Below, one piece after another: positions 51,521 through 60,497 of a stretch of DNA of 64,000 nucleotides (position 1 is the stretch's first letter; every line of letters starts with the position of its first letter). The stretch lies in contig DATAVB010000004.1 of assembly GCA_036267955.1 (NCBI GenBank), positions 1 to 64,000 on the forward strand, read 5' to 3'. The notes under the pieces are model-generated. The model was given only the letters and a program-made list of their open reading frames with translations, was not told where the DNA came from and did no database searches. Origin of the DNA: DATAVB01 sp036267955. GTDB lineage: Bacteria > Actinomycetota > Actinomycetes > Mycobacteriales > QHCD01. Position numbers and translations under genes: made by a program.

Positions 51521-52570
51521 GTGACCGACAATGGGCACCGGCGAGCCGGCACTCTGGCCCGATCGACGGCCGATCGGGCGTTGACCCTCGCCGATGTGGC
51601 CGCCCTCGCCGGAGTGTCACAGATGACGGTGTCGCGGGTCATCAACGGCGGCCGCGATGTCAGTGCGACCACCAGAGTGGCGGTCGAGCGTGCCATTGAG
51701 CAGACCGGTTACGTCGCCCATCACGCCGCGCGCAGCCTGGTCACCAGGCGCACGAATTCAGTGGCCTTTGTGGTGTCCGAATCGCAGGACCGGTTCTTTC
51801 ACGACCCCGTTTTCGGCGCCATGGCGCTCGGGGCGAACGAACGGCTAGCGGTCGAGGACATGCAACTGGTATGCATTGCCTGCGCGACCGATTCCGATCG
51901 ACGAAGGGTATCCCAGTACGTTCGCGCCGGCCACGTCGATGGTGCGCTCCTTGCTTCCTGGCGGCGCGATGATCCGCTCCTGCGCGAGCTGGCCGGGCCG
52001 CGGGTGGCCGCCGTCATGGCCGGCCGGCCCCCACGCTCGATTTCCATACCATTCGTCGACGTCGACAATCGCGGCGCCGCGCGCGCTGTCGTCCGGCATC
52101 TCGCAATGGTCGGATGCACGAAGATCGCCACCATCACCGGGCCATTGGAGATGAGCTCCGGGCGGGACCGGCTGGCCGGATTCAAGGATGCGGTGGGCCG
52201 GGCGACATTTGATCCCCGGCTGGTCGTTCAGGGCGACTACGGGCACGCCTCCGGAATGCGGGCAATGGCCGAACTGCTGGACCACGCACCCGATATCGAT
52301 GGAGTGTTCGCGGCCAGTGACGCGATGGCGGCGGGTGCGCTGGCGGCGCTGCAACAGGCCGGTCGCCGGGTGCCGGTCGACGTGCGGGTCGCCGGTTTCG
52401 ACGACTCACCGATCGCGACCGAGGTCCAGCCCGCCCTGACCACCGTCCACCAGCCGCTGCAGGAAATGGGGGGTCGAATGGCCGAGTTGTTGGTCGACCG
52501 GCTCTGTGGCCGGGACGCGCCGGCCTCGGTGATCCTCCCAACCCGGGTGGTGCACCGCGATTCCGCGTAG
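51521..52570 (+). CDS. LacI-family transcriptional regulator
   Basis: The 349-residue protein has the LacI HTH (LTLADVAALAGVSQMTVSRV), hinge YVAHHAARSLVTRRTNS and an effector-binding domain ending with FDDSPIATEVQPALTTVHQP. It converges on the second sugar importer operon with a 30-base gap and follows the glycosyltransferase pair by 172 bases. A LacI-type dyad lies upstream of the importer's first gene at 55878. GTG 51521 gives the family's usual short leader before the HTH. Confidence 0.92.
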   Translation: MTDNGHRRAGTLARSTADRALTLADVAALAGVSQMTVSRVINGGRDVSATTRVAVERAIEQTGYVAHHAARSLVTRRTNSVAFVVSESQDRFFHDPVFGAMALGANERLAVEDMQLVCIACATDSDRRRVSQYVRAGHVDGALLASWRRDDPLLRELAGPRVAAVMAGRPPRSISIPFVDVDNRGAARAVVRHLAMVGCTKIATITGPLEMSSGRDRLAGFKDAVGRATFDPRLVVQGDYGHASGMRAMAELLDHAPDIDGVFAASDAMAAGALAALQQAGRRVPVDVRVAGFDDSPIATEVQPALTTVHQPLQEMGGRMAELLVDRLCGRDAPASVILPTRVVHRDSA

Positions 52571-52600
52571 TGCCCGCCCGCTCAGACGAATTCCCGTGAG

Positions 52601-53431
52601 TCACTTCAGGCCGGACGTGACGAATCCGCCGATGAAGGCCCGCTGTGCCACGACGAAGAGCAGCAGAATAGGCAGGATATAAAGAATCGCGCCCGCCGCG
52701 AGAGCGTTGTTCAGCGGCGTTCCGGCGGCCGTCTGGTACCCGTTGCTCAGCCCTACGGCCAGCGTCGTCTGATCCTGACTCAGGAAGAGCGACGGCGCGA
52801 TGAAATCGCCCCACGCAGCGGTGAAGGACAGGATGAAACCGGTGACCGTCACTGCCTTCGCCAGCGGCAGGAAGATCGTGGCGAAGATCCGGAAATACCC
52901 GCAGCCGTCGATGATGGCCGCATCCTCCAGATCCATCGGCATGCTGGTGAAGGTCTGTCGGAACAGGAAGATCAGAAATGCCGACCCGGCCAGGCCCCAC
53001 AGCACCCAGGGCCAGTACGTATAAATGAGGTGGATACGCGCGAAGATGAGGTAGGTCGGGATCAGCGTGACGATCTGCGGCAGCATCAGGGTCGCCACAA
53101 CGATCAGAAACAGCGGCCGCTTGCCGCGGGCCCGCAACCTGGCGAAACCGAAGCCGACCATCGCCGAGCTGAGCGTCGTGAGCGTGGCCTGAACGGTGGC
53201 CAGCAGCACCGAGGTCAGCGCATACCGGCCGAACGGGATCAGAGTCAGCGCATCGTGGAAATTGGCCCAACTCAGCGAATGCGGGAGCCACGCGCTGCTG
53301 GCCAGCTCGCCGGCGTTCTTGAACGCGATGGACAGCAACCACAGCAACGGAATCAGGAAGAGCACCGCCACGACGACGAGCAGCACGTAGGTGGCCACCT
53401 GCCGGGGCACCGTTCTGGTCTGCACACTCAT
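52601..53431 (-). CDS. Carbohydrate ABC transporter permease (CUT1, MalG-like)
   Basis: This 276-residue permease has six predicted helices and the EAA loop DLEDAAIIDGCGYFRIFATI, then FLPLAKAVTVTG. The C-terminus AFIGGFVTSGLK is MalG-like. It lies 5 bases after the MalF-like gene. As in the first importer, no ATPase subunit is encoded nearby, implying a shared ATPase. Confidence 0.92.
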   Translation of the reverse strand: MSVQTRTVPRQVATYVLLVVVAVLFLIPLLWLLSIAFKNAGELASSAWLPHSLSWANFHDALTLIPFGRYALTSVLLATVQATLTTLSSAMVGFGFARLRARGKRPLFLIVVATLMLPQIVTLIPTYLIFARIHLIYTYWPWVLWGLAGSAFLIFLFRQTFTSMPMDLEDAAIIDGCGYFRIFATIFLPLAKAVTVTGFILSFTAAWGDFIAPSLFLSQDQTTLAVGLSNGYQTAAGTPLNNALAAGAILYILPILLLFVVAQRAFIGGFVTSGLK

Positions 53432-53436
53432 GCTGG

Positions 53437-54423
53437 CTACCGTCCCCTCGCGGACTCGTCCGGCCCGCTCTCGTAGAACACCCTGCCGGCACTTAGTTTG
53501 AAGATGATCAGCGTCAGGATCAGGATCAGCGCGAACAACACCCACAACAGGGCCGAGGCGTACCCGAACCGGCCGTACGCGAAGTACTGGGCGTACACGT
53601 GGATCATGTAAAGGTAATTGCTCTGCGGCACCGAGGTCACGGTGGTCGATGCTGACTGCACCGACAACAACAGGGCGGGAATGAATGCCTGGACGGCGAA
53701 GATCACCCCGGTGATGACCTCGAAGAGGATGATCGGCGACAGCAGCGGAAGGGTGATGCGGCGGAAGGACTGCCATCCGTTCGCCCCGTCGACCTTGGCG
53801 GCCTCCTGCAACTCCTGCGGAATGCCCTGCAGGCCGGACAAGGAAATAATCATCGTGCTGCCGACGCCCCACAGCGTCATGGCGATCATGACCCAGAAGA
53901 CCGTCGGGTCGGCCAGCCAGTCGATCGAGGAGATGCCGAACCAGCCGAGGATATTGTTGAGCATGCCGAAGTCGGAGTTGAACAGCAGCTTGAAACACAG
54001 TGCCGACCCGACAATCGGGACCACGGCCGGCAGGTAGAGGAACGCGCGGAACGCCGCCCGGGCGCGGATCGGCCGGTTGACCAGGACGGCCAGGCCCAAC
54101 CCCAGAATGATTCCCGCCGGCACGGTGATCACCGTGTAGAGGCCGGTCCGGGCCAGCGCGTGCAGTGCGTCGTTGTCATTGATGATGTCGGTGTAGTTGC
54201 GCACCCCGACGTAGTGGTAGCGGCCGGTGAGACCGTCGTAGTTGGTCAGGCTCAGCCACAGCGCATATCCGAGTGGGAACAGTGTCAGCAGTACGAAACC
54301 CAGCAGCCACGGCGAAATGAAGCCGTAGAAGGTCCGGGCCCGATACCGCTTCCAACCGTTCGCCGCCTGGGCGGACCGCTGGCGTGAGGTGGCAAGCGTG
54401 CCACTCGCGACCGAGGTGCTCAC
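53437..54423 (-). CDS. Carbohydrate ABC transporter permease (CUT1, MalF-like)
   Basis: The 328-residue permease starts with a Ser/Thr-rich cytoplasmic tail, then ARTFYGFISPWLLGFVLLT and about six helices. The EAA motif is ELQEAAKVDGANGWQSFRRI then TLPLLSP. Its GTG start overlaps the stop of the binding-protein gene (GTGA). It pairs with the MalG-like subunit downstream. The long periplasmic loop around residues 60-95 is typical of MalF-type subunits. Confidence 0.92.
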   Translation of the reverse strand: MSTSVASGTLATSRQRSAQAANGWKRYRARTFYGFISPWLLGFVLLTLFPLGYALWLSLTNYDGLTGRYHYVGVRNYTDIINDNDALHALARTGLYTVITVPAGIILGLGLAVLVNRPIRARAAFRAFLYLPAVVPIVGSALCFKLLFNSDFGMLNNILGWFGISSIDWLADPTVFWVMIAMTLWGVGSTMIISLSGLQGIPQELQEAAKVDGANGWQSFRRITLPLLSPIILFEVITGVIFAVQAFIPALLLSVQSASTTVTSVPQSNYLYMIHVYAQYFAYGRFGYASALLWVLFALILILTLIIFKLSAGRVFYESGPDESARGR

Positions 54424-55739
54424 GTGATCAGCTCCTTTCCCTGCTGCAGGAGCGGATTCAGCGTGCCGTTGACCGCGTCGGCGAGCTTCCCCGCGGGTAG
54501 ACCGTTGTCCAGGCCCTTGACCAGCTCCTGGCTCAGCGACGCGTCGATCGCGCTGATCGAGACGTACGGTGAGAACTTGAGCACCGAGTAGTGGGCGAAT
54601 TCCTTGTTCTGCACCTCCAGCGCCTGCCGCTGGTACGGCTTCGCCTTCGGCAGTTTGGCGTTCATCGAGGTGACGCCCGGCAGGCCCCAGCCGGACTCGG
54701 CCCGGCGGACCGCCGGCGGGCCGCCGAAGTAATGCTCGAAGAAAGCCCAGGCCTCGTCCTTGTGCTTGGACTTTTTAGGGATCCAGTGTCCGGTCGCGGA
54801 GAAGCACGGACTCACCCGGGTCGAGCCGAACTGCGGCGCCGGAATGAACCGCATCCGGTCCTGGATTTTCGGGTCGGTGGCGATTTCGCCGGAGAACCAG
54901 TAACCGTAGCCGAGCATCGCCAACTGGTTGCCGTCGAACGCCGGCCAGGCGCCGGCCGGGAACGGCCTGCTCACGGTCGGGCCGACTTTCGCGGTGGCGT
55001 ACTTCAGATACCACTTGAGGGCCGAGAGCGGCTCCGGCGCGGAGAAATCGACCTTGCTGAAATCGTCATTGAAGATCGAGCCGCCGGCTGAGGCCACCAT
55101 GTTCAGGAAGCCGGCGGTCAGGCTCACATCGTAGGGCGGATACACGCCGTAGACCGAATACTTGGCGCCGCTGCGTTTGGTGAGCCGATTTCCCATGTCC
55201 AGCATCTCGTCGTAGCTGATCGGCTCGGACGTCGACGGCGGGTCAACACCGCCGTTGTGGAAGACCTCGCTGTTGCACCAGATCATCGCGTCCTGCGAAT
55301 AGTCTTTCGCCAGGCCGTAGCGCGGCCCCTTGCCCTGTTCCTTGCCGTCGTAGCGCCAGGTGTCGTCCACCTGGGCGAGTTTGTCCGGCGCCAGCACGGT
55401 GCTCTTGGCGAAATAGGGATCCAGATTCAGCGCAAGATCGCGGGCCACCAGATAAGGGGTGTTGGGCACTCCCTGGTCGCGCACCACATCCGGCGGATTG
55501 CCCGCCGCGAACATGGCAGTGAGCAGCGTCGTGGAGACCGTCACCATCTTGATCTTGACGTCCGGATGTTTCGTCTCGAATTCCGCGATGTCCTGATCGG
55601 TTATCTCGCTGGGATTGTTGCCCATGATCGTCAGCGTGGTCCTGCCACTGGACGAGCCACATGCCGATCCCAACGCCGCCACACCGGCCGCGCCGGCGGC
55701 TGCGGAAAGGAATCTCCGTCTATTCAGCTGAGCAACCAT
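54420..55739 (-). CDS. Extracellular sugar-binding lipoprotein of second ABC importer
   Basis: This 439-residue binding protein has a twin-arginine lipoprotein signal (LNRRRFLSAAAGAAG, lipobox GSAC). The mature domain includes TLTIMGNNPSEITDQDIAEF, FETKHPDVKIKMV and FAAGNPPDVVRDQGV, and late FEHYFGGPPAVRRAESGWGL. It is exposed on the outer face of the membrane and feeds the two permeases. ATG 55739 is chosen since GAGGGAG lies about 6 bases upstream. A LacI-type dyad lies 139 bases before the start. Confidence 0.92.
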   Translation of the reverse strand: MVAQLNRRRFLSAAAGAAGVAALGSACGSSSGRTTLTIMGNNPSEITDQDIAEFETKHPDVKIKMVTVSTTLLTAMFAAGNPPDVVRDQGVPNTPYLVARDLALNLDPYFAKSTVLAPDKLAQVDDTWRYDGKEQGKGPRYGLAKDYSQDAMIWCNSEVFHNGGVDPPSTSEPISYDEMLDMGNRLTKRSGAKYSVYGVYPPYDVSLTAGFLNMVASAGGSIFNDDFSKVDFSAPEPLSALKWYLKYATAKVGPTVSRPFPAGAWPAFDGNQLAMLGYGYWFSGEIATDPKIQDRMRFIPAPQFGSTRVSPCFSATGHWIPKKSKHKDEAWAFFEHYFGGPPAVRRAESGWGLPGVTSMNAKLPKAKPYQRQALEVQNKEFAHYSVLKFSPYVSISAIDASLSQELVKGLDNGLPAGKLADAVNGTLNPLLQQGKELIT

Positions 55740-55877
55740 GCACGCTCCCTCGACGACCACGATCGCGGTTTACCCAAGAATTCCACTCCGGCACCGGCCT
55801 GATCAGGACAATGTCTGAGCCGTCAGATGGCATCATTGCCACGCTCTCGACACCTGCGTTAGGCTTCCTGCCACATC

Positions 55878-55891
55878 TGGTAGCGCTAACA
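55878..55891. promoter_or_regulatory. LacI-type operator-like dyad upstream of second importer
   Basis: TGGTAGCGCTAACA differs at one position per half from the perfect dyad TGTTAGCGCTAACA, a common form of actinobacterial LacI-family operators. It sits 139 bases before the binding-protein start. The regulator is probably the LacI gene at the other end of the operon. Confidence 0.6.
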
Positions 55892-55950
55892 GAATCAGGT
55901 GATGCGAACGCATTGTCAAGGGCGGCGCAGGGACATTCGAACCACCGCCG

Positions 55951-56361
55951 TCAGCGATCGGCGACTGGCTCCAGATAGCGCCAGTCGCCGTGCTCCCGAA
56001 CGAAAAGGCTGTTCTCCCATTGGGAGTCTGACCGTCCCGCGGCCGTGAAGTGGGCTCGGAACTCGACGGTCCCGGTTGCGTCGAACGGACCACCACCACT
56101 GTGGCCGAGGATGTGCAATCGCGACCACGTGACCCGGGCGTCGAGATCGAGCCGGTGCGGACGGGTGCTCGAGTGCCAGGTGCGTACGAGATATGCCGCG
56201 TCTCCGACAGCGAAAGCCGTGTACCGCGAGCGCATCAGCTGCTCGGCGCTGGGCGCCGCCGCCTCGCCGCGATGGAACCGCCCGCAGCACTGCCCGTACG
56301 GATCGCCCAGCCCGCACGGGCAGAGTGATCCGTCATCCAGCGGTGTCGCGCGTCGACTCAT
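55951..56361 (-). CDS. YchJ/UPF0225 family protein with SEC-C-like zinc motif
   Basis: The 136-residue protein starts with a Cys-rich metal motif (LCPCGLGDPYGQCCGRFH) followed by the YchJ domain (LMRSRYTAFAVGDAAYLVRT, SRLHILGHSGGG, VEFRAHF). The fold is NTF2-like; its role is unknown, and protein or nucleic acid contact through the zinc motif is plausible. ATG 56361 gives the standard length. It is divergent from the following SDR gene. Confidence 0.88.
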   Translation of the reverse strand: MSRRATPLDDGSLCPCGLGDPYGQCCGRFHRGEAAAPSAEQLMRSRYTAFAVGDAAYLVRTWHSSTRPHRLDLDARVTWSRLHILGHSGGGPFDATGTVEFRAHFTAAGRSDSQWENSLFVREHGDWRYLEPVADR

Positions 56362-56449
56362 GCTGCGATTGTGCCTGCCATTCAGCGGCGCCAGCCTGGC
56401 GGGCGTGTCTAACCTGGGTAGTGCCTCCGACCGCGAAGGGATACCCGGG

Positions 56450-57418
56450 ATGAGCGTGTACGAGTGGGTCGACACCGCGGCCGACCGGCTCGTGCTGCCC
56501 GGCTACTCCCGGATCGGCTATCGACTGCGCCGGCACAACTGGCCAGCGGACCCGACGCCGGACGTTCTGACCGGTACGCACGCTCTGGTCACCGGAGCGA
56601 GTTCCGGGCTGGGCCAGGCGACGGTGAGCGCGCTCGCCCGGCTCGGGGCGAAAGTGCACCTGCTGGTCCGCAACCGGGATCGGGGCGAGCAGGCCATCGG
56701 CCGCATCGTGGCTCACTCCGCGGTGCCCGGATCGCGGCTCACGCTGGAGCACTGCGACATCAGCGATCTGGCGGCGGTCGAGGAATTCGCCGCCGATTTC
56801 GCCCGCCGGTGCCCGCGGCTCGGCCTCCTGGTGCACAACGCCGGCGTGATGCCGCCGACCAGGACGGAATCCGCGCAGGGGCACGAGCTCGCATTGGCGA
56901 CGCACGTGCTCGGGCCGCACCTGCTCACCGAGCAGTTGAGCGGCGCACTGCGTGGTGCCGGTCATGCGCGGGTCGTCTGGGTCTCCTCCGGAGGCATGTA
57001 CGGGCAGCGACTGGATGTCGAGGACCTGGAATACCGCCGCGAGCCGTACTCGCCGGCCACGGCGTACGCACGGACCAAGCGAATGCAGGTGGTGCTCTCC
57101 GCGCAGTGGGCGCATCGCCTGCTGGATCGGGGAATCGTGGTGCACGCGATGCATCCCGGCTGGGCGGACACACCCGGGGTCGCGACCTCCATGCCACGGT
57201 TCTACCGACTCACCAAGCCGCTGCTGCGCACGCCGGAGCAGGGCGCCGACACCATCGTCTGGCTCTGCGCCGCCGCGTTGCCGCTGCAGAGCACCGGGCA
57301 GTTCTGGCACGACCGGCGCACGCGTCCGGTGCACTACCTCCGCCGTACACACGACACCGCGGCGGAACGGGATCAGCTGTGGCGCTCCTGCCATGACCTC
57401 GTGACGAAATCCTGGTGA
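56450..57418 (+). CDS. Short-chain dehydrogenase/reductase of retinol-dehydrogenase-like type
   Basis: The 322-residue SDR has an N-terminal extension (1-45, YEWVDTAADRLVLPGYSRIG) before the cofactor motif TGASSGLG. LLVHNAGVMPP, VWVSSGGMYG and YARTK (Tyr-x-x-x-Lys) follow, then HAMHPGWADTPGV. It resembles DHRS12/retinol dehydrogenase-like proteins. The C-terminus ends in a charged tail with RDQLWRSCHDLV. The substrate may be lipid-like, but this is not shown by sequence. Confidence 0.87.
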   Translation: MSVYEWVDTAADRLVLPGYSRIGYRLRRHNWPADPTPDVLTGTHALVTGASSGLGQATVSALARLGAKVHLLVRNRDRGEQAIGRIVAHSAVPGSRLTLEHCDISDLAAVEEFAADFARRCPRLGLLVHNAGVMPPTRTESAQGHELALATHVLGPHLLTEQLSGALRGAGHARVVWVSSGGMYGQRLDVEDLEYRREPYSPATAYARTKRMQVVLSAQWAHRLLDRGIVVHAMHPGWADTPGVATSMPRFYRLTKPLLRTPEQGADTIVWLCAAALPLQSTGQFWHDRRTRPVHYLRRTHDTAAERDQLWRSCHDLVTKSW

Positions 57419-57773
57419 TGTCCATTTCCAGCGGACAGTCGAATAGAGCACGGCGGCAGGACGAATCCATGATCCTCTTGTGCACCGTCTCCGAGCCGCA
57501 GTCACAAACCAGCCGATGTAACCAGACAGGTGCGTTTGGTAGCCATCGAAAAACGGCAAAAGAATGTGCCGCTGCCGAAATGCCGCCCGGCCCGACATTT
57601 CGGCAATGAAACCTACTCTCGCCTCTCACTGCGGCCATCTGGGCGATGCTCGTCGCACCGCTCGGCCGATAGCTGCCCTTTCCCGCCACAGGCGCTTCCC
57701 AGTGGGCTACCGTCCGCTGCAAAACCGGCAGAAAGGCGCGCCGGAAAGCTAATTTGTCGAGATGGAGTAAGAC
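57419..57773 (+). other. Long leader region before DUF4397-sortase operon, with stem-loop
   Basis: No gene is supported in these 355 bases. A 10-bp exact stem TGCCGAAATG/CATTTCGGCA lies at 57573-57605 with a 13-base GC-rich loop and no following T run. At 57728-57741 the sequence GCAGAAAGGCGCGC, preceded by CTGC in a short hairpin, repeats the leader motif found at 49121. A long 5' untranslated region with RNA structure is possible. Confidence 0.4.
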
Positions 57774-58649
57774 ATGAGGTGGAAATCGGTCGGCGCCGGC
57801 ACGGCACTCACTGTCGCCATGCTGGCGGCCGGAGTTCTCACCACCACGGCGGCGAATGCAGCTCCTGCCGCCGCGACCGGGCAGGTCACCATCGTGCACG
57901 GCGTCCGGGGGTTGCTGGCCGACGTGTGGGTCGACGGCAAACAGGCTCTGAGCTCCTTTTCACCGGAGCGGGTCACCGACCCGATCACTCTCCCGGCCGG
58001 CACACACGAGGTCGATATCCGGCAGCACGGCATGCCGGCGGATTCCAAGCCGGTCGTGTCCGGCCGGCTGAAGGTCGACCCCGGGAGCCACCTCTCCGTC
58101 GCCGCCGGTCTCAAGGCCGACGGATCGCCCGTCCTGGAACAGTTCGACGACAATGCACTGCGCCCGCTGCTCGGCCACACCGCCACCGGATCGGCTGTGG
58201 TGGTGCGGAATCTCGCGGAGACGCCGAATGTGCGAGCTCTCATCGACAAGACGACGATCAATGTCCCGACCTCGCCGGGCGGAATTGCGCAGGCGGTACG
58301 GGTGGGCCCGCACACCCTCAGCCTGAGTTCCAGCGTCGACGCCAGTTCGGTGCTGCCGTCCGAGCAGGTCGTCACCCAGTCCGGCCGGGCCACCGTGCTG
58401 TACCTCATCGGGTCGGCCGACAATGCGAGCCTCGGCTGGCTCGCCGAGACCGTGCAGCCCGGTGTGACCGCTCAGAAGGCCGCGATTCCGCCGAAGAAGA
58501 TCGAATCCGGAAACAGCGGGCTCGCGTCGGCCGACGACGAGCGCGCGTCCCTGTCCGGCAGCGGGTTGAACGAGTCAGCAATCGCCGGAATCATCGGCGG
58601 CGCGCTGCTGCTGGGAATGGGTCTGTGGTTCCGACTGCGCCGTTCGTGA
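57774..58649 (+). CDS. Secreted DUF4397 protein with C-terminal membrane anchor
   Basis: The 291-residue protein has a signal peptide (residues 1-30, ending ANAAPAAA) and a DUF4397 domain (about 35-230; VTIVHGVRGLLADVWVDGKQ and ATGSAVVVRNLAETPNVRAL). A Gly-rich linker leads to a C-terminal helix (SAIAGIIGGALLLGMGLWF) followed by RLRRS. It lies on the outer cell surface. Genes of this type often precede class F sortase genes; its stop overlaps the sortase start (GTGA), so it may be the sortase's substrate or partner. No clear LPxTG sequence is seen before the helix. Confidence 0.85.
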   Translation: MRWKSVGAGTALTVAMLAAGVLTTTAANAAPAAATGQVTIVHGVRGLLADVWVDGKQALSSFSPERVTDPITLPAGTHEVDIRQHGMPADSKPVVSGRLKVDPGSHLSVAAGLKADGSPVLEQFDDNALRPLLGHTATGSAVVVRNLAETPNVRALIDKTTINVPTSPGGIAQAVRVGPHTLSLSSSVDASSVLPSEQVVTQSGRATVLYLIGSADNASLGWLAETVQPGVTAQKAAIPPKKIESGNSGLASADDERASLSGSGLNESAIAGIIGGALLLGMGLWFRLRRS

Positions 58650-59311
58650 AACGAATTTGGACGCTGGCCGCTGTGCTGGCCGTCATACCGATCGCGGGTT
58701 GTTCCGCGAAGAACGTGACGGTGGCGTCGGCCGCCGGTACGTCGACGGGCAGCCACGCGTCAGCGTCCGGACCATCGGGCACGCCGTCGTCCAGTCCGGC
58801 GCCGTTCAAGAACAAGCTGGGCACCCATCCGGCGAAGCTCAGCGACCTGCAGAAACTGGCCGCCCGCGCGCCGGTCAAACTGGTCATACCGGCGCTCGGC
58901 GTCAACGCACCGATAAAGCCGGTCGGCACCGATCCGAAATCCGGGCAGCTGGAGCTTCCACCGAGTGTCGACAGTGTCGCGTGGTGGTCCTACGGCGCCC
59001 GGCCCGGCGACCGGACAGGCACGGTCGTGCTCGCCGCGCACGTTGACTACAACGGCAGGTACGGCCTGTTCTTCCACCTGCGCCAGCTGGCGCCGGGCGC
59101 GACGGCCACGGTCGTCACGGCAGACGGGTCGACGTACCGCTTCCGGGTCACGGCCAATCAGGAATTACCGAAACCGGCGCTGCCCGGCCAGGAGGTCTTC
59201 CGTACCACCGGAAGTCCGCGGCTGGCCCTCGTGACGTGCGGCGGCGACTTCAACCCGGCCGCCAAGTCCTATCTGGACAACGTCATTGCCTATGCGGCGC
59301 CGAGCAGCTGA
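58646..59311 (+). CDS. Class F sortase (lipoprotein form), no Arg after catalytic Cys
   Basis: The 221-residue protein has an N-terminal lipoprotein-like signal (AAVLAVIPIAGCSA) and a Ser/Thr/Pro-rich stalk (about 35-60). The sortase beta-barrel follows: VKLVIPALGVNAPIKPVG, VLAAHVDYNG with His132, and LALVTCGGDF with Cys198. The class F group usually has an Arg shortly after Cys; here none of the last 23 residues is Arg, and Lys occurs at AAKSYLDN. The sortase presumably processes surface proteins, with the overlapping DUF4397 protein the obvious candidate. Confidence 0.85.
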   Translation: MKRIWTLAAVLAVIPIAGCSAKNVTVASAAGTSTGSHASASGPSGTPSSSPAPFKNKLGTHPAKLSDLQKLAARAPVKLVIPALGVNAPIKPVGTDPKSGQLELPPSVDSVAWWSYGARPGDRTGTVVLAAHVDYNGRYGLFFHLRQLAPGATATVVTADGSTYRFRVTANQELPKPALPGQEVFRTTGSPRLALVTCGGDFNPAAKSYLDNVIAYAAPSS

Positions 59312-59331
59312 GTCGCACCAGCCGACAGCGC

Positions 59332-60312
59332 TCAACCGGCGCGACGGGTCCGGGCAATTTCGACGGTGAAAGCCACCGCGGCAATCGCGACGAGCAGCCC
59401 GACGACAATCAGAAGCAACCAGAGATTGCCGTGGCTCTTGTGCACCGGCGCGGCGGCCTTCGTGTGGATCGAGGCCTGTGCATTCACCTGCATCGCCGAC
59501 ACCGCCACGGTCACCGGCGTAGTGGTCGACGCGGCGGTGAAAACCAGCTGATACTGACCAGTCAGTTCGCGGCTGATCTGATCAGCCGCCATGGCCAGCG
59601 AATTCCCATCGGGCGCGCTGACGGCGGAGCCGCCGCTCTGCTGCGCGAGATCGGCGAGCGTCGAGGAACAGCCTGGGCCGATCTGCACGACGTCGAGTTG
59701 TTGATTCTGCGGATCGAGCAGTGCTTTCAGCTGCTGCACGTCACCGGTCGGCTGCGGATGCTGGCAGGACGTGATCAGCACGTACGCCCGCCGGATGCCC
59801 AGGGGCGGGTCCAGAGTGGAACCGGAGATCTTGGCGGCCGCCGAGGGGCTGCGGTTCGTGGTGATGCCCGACAGCGTCCGCATGGTCGAATCCCGGGTGC
59901 CGGTCAGCCGAGTGCCATCGGCGTCGGCCAGCGTGCGCACGCTGGCCGTGTCCGGGAGGAGATGAACCAACTCGATCGACGTCGCCAGTTCGAGGCTGAG
60001 ATCGGCCTGGCTCACCACCTGATCAGGCACGATCACGATCTGCATGCCGCGGTCGGCCAGTCGGGTGACTTTCGGTCGCAATGTTGAATCGCCCTGACGG
60101 ACCTTGAAATCGGTGGCCGCGAGCGTCAGTTGGGACAGCGCGGGCGGAACCACCGCAACCATCCGAAGTGTGCCGGGCGTGGTCGAATCCACCGCGGTCA
60201 GGCGAAGCGCCGATTCCTGCGACGACGCCGGCCCACCCACGCCGGACCCAATCGCGACGGCCACCAGTGCCAGGACAGCGATTCGTTGTGCGGTGTGTGC
60301 CTTCGGCGACAC
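59332..60312 (-). CDS. Secreted, C-terminally membrane-anchored protein with VWA-like region
   Basis: The 326-residue protein has a signal peptide (about 1-32, LALVAVAIGSGVGGPASSQ) and a long Ala/Thr/Ser-rich extracellular part. A segment resembles von Willebrand A folds (GIRRAYVLITSCQHPQPTGD, LDVVQIGPGCSSTLADLAQQ, with two Cys that may pair). A transmembrane helix at about 294-316 is followed by a short Arg-rich cytoplasmic tail. The MIDAS motif is not clear. Its stop is 20 bases from the convergent sortase gene. Function unknown. Confidence 0.75.
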   Translation of the reverse strand: MSPKAHTAQRIAVLALVAVAIGSGVGGPASSQESALRLTAVDSTTPGTLRMVAVVPPALSQLTLAATDFKVRQGDSTLRPKVTRLADRGMQIVIVPDQVVSQADLSLELATSIELVHLLPDTASVRTLADADGTRLTGTRDSTMRTLSGITTNRSPSAAAKISGSTLDPPLGIRRAYVLITSCQHPQPTGDVQQLKALLDPQNQQLDVVQIGPGCSSTLADLAQQSGGSAVSAPDGNSLAMAADQISRELTGQYQLVFTAASTTTPVTVAVSAMQVNAQASIHTKAAAPVHKSHGNLWLLLIVVGLLVAIAAVAFTVEIARTRRAG

Positions 60313-60497
60313 CGTCAGCCCCCAAACGCGACGGTTGGTCCGCTTACCATCGCCGTCAGGGGGCGTGTCCGCAACCTACTCAGGGAATTACCTCGGCGGG
60401 ACTTTGACTAATCGCCCACCACCGCCCACGGCGCCGCTCGATTGACGCCCCGGTGTTGCTGCCGTGGTGCGCCGCTGCGTGCTGACATGCTGGAAAC

